This document shows positions 1-5,134 of a stretch of DNA of 6,872 bases, in pieces; position 1 is the first letter of the stretch; each line of letters opens with the position of its first letter. Origin of the DNA: Opitutales bacterium (GTDB lineage Bacteria; Verrucomicrobiota; Verrucomicrobiia; Opitutales; Oceanipulchritudinaceae). The stretch is taken from assembly GCA_007123395.1 (NCBI GenBank), contig SKLD01000556.1:1-6872 (forward strand). Direction: 5' to 3'. The notes below the pieces were generated by a model. The model did not search any database. It saw only the letters and a program-made list of their open reading frames with translations, and was not told the origin of the DNA. The position numbers were made by a program, and so were the translations under genes.

Positions 1-1200
1 ATGGAAGTGGTGCCGGAAACCAAAGGAGTGGACGGAACCTACACGAATCGCTTCATTCACACCCCGAGCAATCAATTGCTCATCGGCCCCCACGTGATCG
101 ACGCGGAACACAACATCCGCACCGTGCCCGAATTGCAACCGCTCCGGGTGTGCGGCACCACCCGGCACCTTTTCCAGCCCAAAGACTGGGTTTACGTGCT
201 CTGCATGGAGGGCGAGCTTTTCGAGCTAAACACGCGCACCTTGGAATGCCGTCAGCTCTTCGATCTCAACGATGCCCTCGGCACGCAAGGTGAGCATCGG
301 GTGCATTACAAGGACTGTTACGCTTGTTTTGGGCGCTTGATCGTCTGCTCCAACGAGTATCACGAACCCGACTGGAAGGGCGAACAGGCCCAGGGACGCT
401 TGGCGGAATGGGATGGAACAGCCGACGGCGCATGGAGGATTCTGGAGAAGAAACCCTTCACCTGCATCTCCGGTAGACACGAATTTGGCGGCACCATTTT
501 TGCCACCGGCTGGGACCAAGCCTCCGCGATCATGCAAGTGTATACGGCGGACAATGACACGTGGACGCGCTACCGTCTTCCCAAAGCCTCCCACTGCTTC
601 GACCACAAATGGCAGACAGAATGGCCGCGCATCCGTGAAGTCGAACACGAGCGCTTTCTCATGGACCACCACGGGATGTTTTACGAACTCTCGCCCTGGG
701 CCTACGGAAACCGGGTATGGGGGGTCCGTCCGGTGAGCACGCATCTTACGGTGTTGGGCGATTTTTGCAGTTGGCGCGGCATGTTTGTGATGGGTGCCGA
801 CAACGCATCCCCTTCTCATGGGAAAAGCCCCACCACCGCCGAACCACAGTCCGGCCTGTTCTTTGGCAAAACCGACGATCTCTGGAGCTTCGGCAAACCT
901 TCAGGCTGGGGTGGTCCATGGTGGAAGACCCCGGTGGCGGACGGCGAAGCCAGCGACCCCTATCTCATGACCGGCTTCGACCAAAAATGCCTGCACGTGC
1001 GGCGTGAGTCCGGCGACACCCGCAAGGTTCGCTTGGAAGTGGACTTTATGGGCTGCGGTGAATTCACCCCCTGTTTGGATCTGGACCTCGACGCCAACGG
1101 TTACGCCCAGCACAACTTTCCGCCGGGATTCAGTGCTCACTGGGTGCGCCTTGTGCCCTCCGGCGGCGGCACTCTGACCGCACAGTTCTATTACACCTGA
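1..1200 (+). CDS. Conserved tryptophan-rich protein of unknown function, probably 5'-truncated by the window edge
   Basis: The frame is open from the first base to a TGA at 1198-1200 (399 residues). The window opens on an ATG, but no upstream sequence is visible, so the true start may lie further left. The N-terminal two thirds alternate short beta-like strands with Trp/Asp/Gly turns, such as RLAEWDG near residue 134 and GDFCSWRGMF near 252, which suggests a beta-propeller-like fold. A conserved-looking core includes HCFDHKWQTEWPRIREVE (about 198-215) and GLFFGKTDDLWSFGKP (about 285-300). The last 60 residues or so look like a separate beta-sandwich ending in HWVRL and FYYT. I recall similar uncharacterised proteins from Planctomycetes and Verrucomicrobia, but know no assigned reaction. 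No signal peptide or membrane segment is visible in this part. The next gene is on the opposite strand, so no operon partner is seen downstream. Confidence 0.85.
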   Translation: MEVVPETKGVDGTYTNRFIHTPSNQLLIGPHVIDAEHNIRTVPELQPLRVCGTTRHLFQPKDWVYVLCMEGELFELNTRTLECRQLFDLNDALGTQGEHRVHYKDCYACFGRLIVCSNEYHEPDWKGEQAQGRLAEWDGTADGAWRILEKKPFTCISGRHEFGGTIFATGWDQASAIMQVYTADNDTWTRYRLPKASHCFDHKWQTEWPRIREVEHERFLMDHHGMFYELSPWAYGNRVWGVRPVSTHLTVLGDFCSWRGMFVMGADNASPSHGKSPTTAEPQSGLFFGKTDDLWSFGKPSGWGGPWWKTPVADGEASDPYLMTGFDQKCLHVRRESGDTRKVRLEVDFMGCGEFTPCLDLDLDANGYAQHNFPPGFSAHWVRLVPSGGGTLTAQFYYT

Positions 1201-1212
1201 TCAATGAAATGG

Positions 1213-1241
1213 GGCCACCGTCGGCATGCCGAGGCCGTTTT
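1213..1241 (+). terminator. Possible weak terminator after the first gene
   Basis: Twelve bases after the stop codon, a perfect 12-base palindrome (tcggcatgccga, 1221-1232) is flanked by GGCC at 1213-1216 and 1233-1236. It could fold as TCGG/CCGA with a CATG loop plus an outer GGCC/GGCC helix interrupted by a bulge, followed by GTTTT at 1237-1241. The stem is short and bulged and the T-run has only four bases, so this is a weak call based on position and shape. Confidence 0.25.
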
Positions 1242-1556
1242 CGACGCCCGCTCAGCGCCCAAGCAACCTCGTAATCACCTTCGTCCATAAATAATATATA
1301 ACGTTGTTAAGCCACCCCGGTGCGGGCGGAGACCTGCTCAAGGTCGGCCCCGAAGCTCAGAATGTCGCGGGAGCCGCGAATGACACTGCGGCAAGCTGAC
1401 ATACGCCGCCGTGGCTGCAAAGACCCGGCGCACGAGGGTTTAAAAAACCTGCCGTGGCCCGGTCCAGTTCCGCCAAGCGGGACCGGATGTCCACCAATAC
1501 ACTGACACGCGCGTCGGCCATTCATGGCCTTGCCGGGTGTCAACGGGCAGAAAGCC
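1242..1556. other. Gene-free stretch between convergent genes
   Basis: I find no convincing gene on either strand between the end of the first CDS and the stop of the toxin gene. Open frames of up to about 95 codons exist, but their translations are rich in Arg, Pro, Gly and Cys and have no recognisable domain. The visible structure is an AT-rich patch at about 1287-1311 (ataaataatatataacg core) in otherwise GC-rich DNA, and two small inverted repeats: GGTTT-AAA-AAACC at 1437-1449 and GGCCAT-TC-ATGGCC at 1516-1529. The second lies 28 bases beyond the toxin stop on the minus strand, but has no T-run to make it a terminator. The stretch may be decayed coding or mobile DNA. Confidence 0.5.
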
Positions 1557-1850
1557 CTACCTTCCCAAGCCCGACATATGTCTCTCTGGATCAAGCCGGC
1601 AATCGAGAACCCGGAAAACGATCACACGATCCGATTCAATTCGGTAGTAGACCGCATAGGGAAAGGTTTTTGCGAGAAGCCGAAAATAGCCAAAAAGCTT
1701 TCGATGAACTCCTGCATATATGCTGAGAGACTCCAAATCTGCGTAGAGACTATCCAGAAAATAGTGCCCCAATCGAGGGGATTGCCGTTCGTAGAAATGA
1801 AATCCCGCAAGCAGATCCTCCTCTGCGAGCCGGTGAAGCTCGATTTCCAT
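1557..1850 (-). CDS. ParE/RelE-superfamily toxin of a type II toxin-antitoxin pair
   Basis: This 97-residue protein has the usual length and pattern of the ParE/RelE toxin family. It starts MEIELHRLAEEDLLAGFHFY, with the N-terminal amphipathic helix carrying acidic residues. The middle has LFGYFRLLAKTFPYAVYYRI, where the family has a core strand followed by an (F/Y)PYxVYY motif. The C-terminus reads VIVFRVLDCRLDPERHM, matching the family's terminal strand, which usually reads V-x-V-x-x-V-x-x-x-R-x-x-P. Family members either poison DNA gyrase (ParE) or cleave mRNA on the ribosome (RelE), and the sequence alone does not decide which. The ATG at 1850-1848 follows the antitoxin stop by one base, so the two are co-transcribed and probably translationally coupled. 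The gene is AT-richer than its surroundings, consistent with horizontal acquisition. No frameshift or missing segment is seen. Confidence 0.88.
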   Translation of the reverse strand: MEIELHRLAEEDLLAGFHFYERQSPRLGHYFLDSLYADLESLSIYAGVHRKLFGYFRLLAKTFPYAVYYRIESDRVIVFRVLDCRLDPERHMSGLGR

Positions 1851-1851
1851 A

Positions 1852-2067
1852 TTAGGAGATCGCTTCGCTGATCCGTTTTTTAACCTCGGACAGGGGGCGG
1901 AACTGCGCGGTGCCTTCCTTCACAGAAGCTTCCGCTCGCGCCAGTGCTTCCTCGTGCCACTGGGGGGATTCCACGAGTTCGGGAGTTCGTGAAAGATCGG
2001 CCCACAACGCTTCCATCGCGGCTATTTTCTCCTCACGGGTCATTTCTTGCAGATTCAATCCTACCAT
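1852..2067 (-). CDS. Antitoxin of the TIGR02574 addiction-module type, partner of the ParE/RelE-like toxin
   Basis: A 71-residue acidic protein starts MVGLNLQEMTREEKIAAMEA. It has the helical N-terminal pattern of the 'putative addiction module component' family (TIGR02574), in which a segment like REEKIAAMEALWADL is followed by a loop and a C-terminal helix. The tail FRPLSEVKKRI resembles the family's closing W/S-EVKxR segment that wraps the toxin. The antitoxin neutralises the toxin by direct binding, and in such modules the complex often represses its own promoter. I chose the ATG at 2067-2065. The frame stays open upstream to a GTG-type start at 2172, but those 35 extra residues have no counterpart in the family. 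ATG codons at 2088 and 2043 are alternatives, and none has a strong Shine-Dalgarno. Its TAA is one base before the toxin ATG. Confidence 0.82.
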   Translation of the reverse strand: MVGLNLQEMTREEKIAAMEALWADLSRTPELVESPQWHEEALARAEASVKEGTAQFRPLSEVKKRISEAIS

Positions 2068-2254
2068 GGCAAATTTTCGACAGACCATTAGGTGCCACAA
2101 ATCCCGCGACCTGTAAAGGTTGGAGACGGTTTCAGCCGACGGTTCATTCACTGCCCGCACCCATCGACTCAAGCAAACGAGGTGAGTTTTATGTTCCTTG
2201 GATGCTTCACAAGGGAGTTCCGGTGTTGCACCTCATCCGGATCCGCGAGGTTCA
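2068..2254. promoter_or_regulatory. Divergent spacer between two antitoxin genes; likely holds both promoters
   Basis: This 187-base gap separates the minus-strand toxin-antitoxin operon from the plus-strand RelB/DinJ-like gene, so promoters and operators for both should lie here. That is inferred from layout; I cannot assign a confident -35/-10 pair. Visible signals are two Shine-Dalgarno-like strings on the plus strand. GAGGTGAG at 2179-2186 lies 4 bases before an ATG at 2191 that opens only a short frame ending at 2295, and 11 bases before the TTG at 2198. GAGG at 2247-2250 lies 4 bases before the ATA at 2255. Confidence 0.4.
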
Positions 2255-2509
2255 ATAAAAACACTACAGGTAAGAATTCCCGAAGAGTTGCGTAGAGATG
2301 CGGACGAAGTGCTGGACGCTATCGGCATGGACATGTCCACGGCGATTCGCATCTACCTGAAAAAGGTCGTCCAGGAACGGAGTATACCGTTTTCGCTCGA
2401 AGCCCCCGATGCTGTGGTTGTCCAAAGCCTCGACGTGGACGCAACCACCCAACGCAAGATGGACGGGGTGGTGAGCACTTGGAAACGTCAGGAACGCCCG
2501 CTGCCGTAA
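2255..2509 (+). CDS. Orphan RelB/DinJ-family antitoxin with an ATA at the expected start codon
   Basis: The translation is a clear RelB/DinJ antitoxin. It opens KTLQVRIPEELRRDADEVL, then GMDMSTAIRIYLKKVV, the ribbon-helix-helix DNA-binding and dimerisation unit, and then RSIPFSLEAP, the segment leading into the toxin-binding tail. Family members normally start a residue or two before KTLQVR. Here that codon is ATA at 2255-2257, with GAGG at 2247-2250 suitably upstream, which suggests an ancestral ATG changed to ATA. The only standard alternative in frame is TTG at 2198, which would add 19 residues (from MDASQGSSG) with no family counterpart; start there if AUA is rejected. From the ATA it encodes 84 residues, a normal length. 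No YafQ- or RelE-like toxin follows in the next 190 bases. It may be a relic or a solitary antitoxin acting on a distant toxin. Confidence 0.78.
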   Translation: MKTLQVRIPEELRRDADEVLDAIGMDMSTAIRIYLKKVVQERSIPFSLEAPDAVVVQSLDVDATTQRKMDGVVSTWKRQERPLP

Positions 2510-2600
2510 GGGGTGCGCGCTGTGGACACCCGGGTACCTTGGGTTCGGGGCCAATGGCGTTCGGTTGAGCGACCTTTCGAGAGGCTGCATAGCTCCGAAA

Positions 2601-2623
2601 GCGGGCGGGACGCCCGCGCTCCC
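2601..2623. repeat. REP-like GC-rich palindromic repeat unit
   Basis: The arms GCGGGCG (2601-2607) and CGCCCGC (2611-2617) form a perfect 7-base inverted repeat around a GGA loop, followed by GCTCCC up to 2623. Read on the minus strand this is a GGGAGCGCGGGCG-type string, which I recall as a frequent extragenic element in Verrucomicrobiota and related phyla. Only one copy lies in the window, so its repeated nature is recalled knowledge and not shown here. It lies in non-coding DNA between two degraded or orphan genes. Confidence 0.5.
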
Positions 2624-2658
2624 AGGGGATCACCTGCTTATCCGAGCGTCATTGCGGG

Positions 2659-2681
2659 GTCCGGGGCTGAAGCACCCGGAC
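2659..2681 (-). terminator. GC-rich hairpin just past the pseudogene stop; possible terminator
   Basis: GTCCGGG (2659-2665) and CCCGGAC (2675-2681) are exact reverse complements separated by nine bases. On the minus strand the hairpin begins 23 bases after the pseudogene stop at 2704, the position expected of a transcription terminator. No T-run follows on that strand, so it may act only as an mRNA 3' stabiliser or be another dispersed palindrome. Confidence 0.3.
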
Positions 2682-2703
2682 AACGGTGCTGTAACGACGG
2701 TCT

Positions 2704-3886
2704 TTAGGGGGTGTCGGGAAACTCAACCAAGAGGCGGAAGAACCGGGGGCCGGAAGATAGCGGGAGATTAAACTCGGTTGTTCCCGCTTCTTTCTCGACG
2801 CCGGCTTCCCATTGCTCGTGGAGCTGCCATTGCTGAAGATCTTCCGAGATCTCGATGCGGTAGGCACGGCCCGGGAGGGTTTGGAAAACGAACGCGCCGC
2901 CGCCGGTGGCTTCGACACGGAGCACATCCTGTGGATCGTGCGGGTCGTCGCCCATGAGAAAAGCCTCCCGCAGGGTGACGGGGACACCCGCCTTGGGGAC
3001 AGTGTCGGTATCGGGATCTTTGGAGTGGTCGGGACCGTAGTGGATTTCGAGCCATGCCTCCAAGGTCGGCGGCGGAGCGGCCGGTTCGACAGTCACCGTC
3101 TTCTCTTCGAAAGTCCGCATGGTGCCTTGGTCGGCGGTGAGGCGAAGGCGGTAGGTGCCGGGTTGCGGGAACACGGCGGTCGTGGCCGCATCCGAAACAT
3201 CGGCAAAGGCAACCGTGCCCGGCCCGGAAATCACGGTCCACTCGACACCGGGGCTTTCCTCCCCCGGCAAAGTCGAATCTTCGGCGGACCCGGAGAGCGA
3301 AATCACCTCGCCGGCAATCACTTCCCGCCCGCTCGATGCGCACCCAGTATTCGGGGTCGACCTCCCGCGGATTGGGGCGCTGCAAATGGGAGGTCGGCGA
3401 GGTGCGGTAGTAGTGGGTGAAGCGTCTTCCGGCGGTGATGGTGGAGAGGTAGGTCTCGCTTTGGCTGTCGAGGCTCTCCCGGATCATCACCCCCGACTTC
3501 GCCCAATCATATCCGGCCTCAAAGGAAACCACCCGCGCGGTCAGCATACCGTCGCCCGAGAGAGGCACCCACGCAAACGTGAAAACATCGCTGTCACTCC
3601 AGATGTTCCCTTTGGGGGCGCTCAATTCCAGTTCGGCGCCGCCATCGCGCCATTCGTAATCCCAGTCCGTAAGTCCCGGCCAAGCGCTGCTGTCCCCGAT
3701 CTGTTGCACGGTTAAATCCTCCGGTCCCACGGTTCCGGTGGCCGGATCGAGCACTTGCACAAGAAAAGTTTCCGTGTCCTTCCGCAAGGCCCACCGAATG
3801 TCCCCCGGCCAATACCGCAAGAGCCATTGAAGGCGGTCAGGGCGCGGCGGCGAATGGAGGCGGTCATTCGCTTTACAGATAAAGAG
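2704..3886 (-). pseudogene. Remnant of a secreted modular protein (concanavalin-like, PKD-like and C-terminal modules), 5'-truncated and frame-disrupted
   Basis: Two frames together encode one protein. The upstream frame is open from just below a TGA at 3889-3887. It runs through RLQWLLRYWPGDIRWALRK and a concanavalin-like domain of the DUF1349 kind (from about 3610: NIWSDSDVFTFAW, then AKSGVMIRES and YYRTSP) to EYWVRIERAG near 3326. Sense then moves to another frame at about 3321 with VIAGEVISLSGSAED, a PKD-like beta-sandwich containing WTVISGPGTV and PGTYRLRLTAD. This is followed by an acidic linker (KDPDTDTVPKAG) and a C-terminal module with GRAYRIEISEDLQQW and RFFRLLVE, common in secreted Verrucomicrobia proteins. 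The concanavalin-like domain stops about halfway, so the junction is probably a deletion with frame change, not a single-base error. No ATG or signal peptide precedes the 5' part, and the M14 gene begins head-to-head about 50 bases away. The original enzyme activity cannot be told; polysaccharide processing is plausible for such architectures. Confidence 0.75.
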
Positions 3887-3937
3887 TCATCTTCCTTGCC
3901 AGTGGGCACGGATTCCGCAATCTCAGCTTCTTTGACA

Positions 3938-5134
3938 ATGAAGACGGCTCAGAAAAGCGAAACGGACACCGGGGAGAGCCCGGAGTGCGCGAAAGAAATC
4001 GGGAGCACGGGCGACGGACTCACCATGACTCCGGACACGCCCGGCGGCATTCCCGGCAACGCGCAATTCAGCTTCCTCAAACGTGTGCCCCCGCACGCCC
4101 GCGAGCTTCGTCTGCGCATCATCTGGCCGGACGGCGAGAGCAAAGCGCCGACGGGCTTTGACTATCCGGGTAACGCGAATTTCGGCCTTGTCCTGAAGGA
4201 TATTCTCTTTGTCAGCGAGGACGGCGACACGTGGACACGCCTGAGTGACGCGCGCCCGCATGGCTTGGGTGCCGAAGTCACCCTTCCTCCCGCCGGGAGG
4301 AAGGTTTGGCTGAGTGTCGGCGTGCCTTACTTCGAACGGCACCTGCGGGCACTGACCCACTATGCGGAGGCCTCGGCCGACTGGGCGGTCACGGAGATCG
4401 GGAAGAGCGGAGAGGGGCGCCCGATCCACGGCTTCCTCCGCGGGCCGTCCGATCCCCGCGCCTGCCACGGCACTTTCTTCATTCAAGCCTACCAGCACTA
4501 CAGCGAATGGGCCGGGCTGTATGCCGTCGACGCGCTTGTGCGCAACCTCGCGGGGCTGCCCGGGGCGGAGCGTTTTGCGTGGGCCGTCGTCCCGTGCCTC
4601 AACCGCGATGCCCTCGCCTGCGGCTGGCGAGGCGACGCCATGCACAACGGCACCGCCGCCGATCTCCCGTGCGGGGGCAACCTCAACCGCGACTGGACGG
4701 CGCTTTCGCGCCCGGAAACCCGCGCGGCGGCTGACTTCTTCGGCGGCGCGGCAGAGGCGCATCCGCCCGTCCGGCATGCTCTCGACTTCCACATGGGCTG
4801 GTCGACGCCGGAGCGCAGCGGAGGAGGCCTCACCGTGTTCAAAGAAGGCGAACTCAATGCAACGGAGGCGCGGCGTGAGCGGGCGTTCACGGATTTCTTT
4901 TTTGAATACGTGCCGATCGAGGACTTCGCATGGGAACACAGCGAGCTGGACCGTCCGAACTTCGCGGCGTGGTCCGTGCGCACCTTCGGCGGCCTCGGCC
5001 AGACCGTCGAAATCTCGCGCTTCCGTGCCTACGACGCCGCGCGCAAGCCGGTGCCGGTTTCGCGTGATTACTACGCCTCGCTCGGGCCGAAGGCCGCCGA
5101 GGCGCTCATCCGATTCCACACCCCCGCTCTATGA
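3938..5134 (+). CDS. M14-type zinc carboxypeptidase-like protein
   Basis: This 398-residue protein carries the M14 metallocarboxypeptidase signature in order. H187 and E190 lie in QHYSEW, matching the HxxE zinc ligands. N250 and R251 lie in GNLNRDW, matching the substrate-carboxylate pair. H285 in DFHMGW is the third zinc ligand, and E358 in GQTVEISRF is the catalytic glutamate. The H285-E358 gap (73) is close to that of carboxypeptidase A (74). Residues of roughly 30-135 form a beta-rich N-terminal domain (GNAQFSFLKRVPP, LFVSEDGDTWTRL), as often precedes the peptidase fold in bacterial members. Expected chemistry is zinc-dependent removal of a C-terminal residue or cleavage of a gamma-linked peptide; the substrate is unknown. 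I chose ATG 3938 because the frame upstream runs into the opposite-strand pseudogene. GTG 3902 and ATG 3854 or 4025 are alternatives, and none has a strong Shine-Dalgarno. No signal peptide is visible from this start. The stop overlaps the CapA start. Confidence 0.85.
   Translation: MKTAQKSETDTGESPECAKEIGSTGDGLTMTPDTPGGIPGNAQFSFLKRVPPHARELRLRIIWPDGESKAPTGFDYPGNANFGLVLKDILFVSEDGDTWTRLSDARPHGLGAEVTLPPAGRKVWLSVGVPYFERHLRALTHYAEASADWAVTEIGKSGEGRPIHGFLRGPSDPRACHGTFFIQAYQHYSEWAGLYAVDALVRNLAGLPGAERFAWAVVPCLNRDALACGWRGDAMHNGTAADLPCGGNLNRDWTALSRPETRAAADFFGGAAEAHPPVRHALDFHMGWSTPERSGGGLTVFKEGELNATEARRERAFTDFFFEYVPIEDFAWEHSELDRPNFAAWSVRTFGGLGQTVEISRFRAYDAARKPVPVSRDYYASLGPKAAEALIRFHTPAL

Larger units (their letters stand above)
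2510..2703. other. Non-coding stretch between the orphan antitoxin and the pseudogene
   Basis: This is where a toxin partner would be expected, but no RelE/YafQ-like reading frame is present on either strand. The stretch carries two GC-rich hairpins, described separately, and otherwise no recognisable gene. Short translations here contain strings such as SGRDARAPRGSP, which I recall as translation artefacts of a dispersed palindromic repeat in Verrucomicrobiota rather than as real proteins. Confidence 0.5.

Noticed and set aside
556..570. Near-identical 15-base strings at 556-570 and 4226-4240 (14 of 15 match), both encoding DTWTR
   Set aside because: A single short match in two unrelated beta-rich domains where D-x-T-W-T turns are common; no flanking similarity.
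1307..1594. 95-codon minus-strand frame downstream of the toxin gene
   Set aside because: Rich in Cys, Arg, Gly and Pro with no domain, overlaps the toxin end, and has no conserved motif I recognise.
2068..2172. N-terminal extension of the antitoxin from a GTG-type start at 2172
   Set aside because: The added 35 residues have no family counterpart and would fill the spacer needed for the divergent promoters.
2812..3420. Plus-strand open frame opposite the pseudogene
   Set aside because: No domain; the minus-strand frames read as recognisable PKD-like and C-terminal modules.
3923..5119. A 398-codon open frame on the minus strand opposite the M14 gene
   Set aside because: It mirrors the GC-rich codon pattern of the M14 gene, is rich in Arg/Ala/Val with no recognisable domain, and the plus strand has the complete metallopeptidase motif set.
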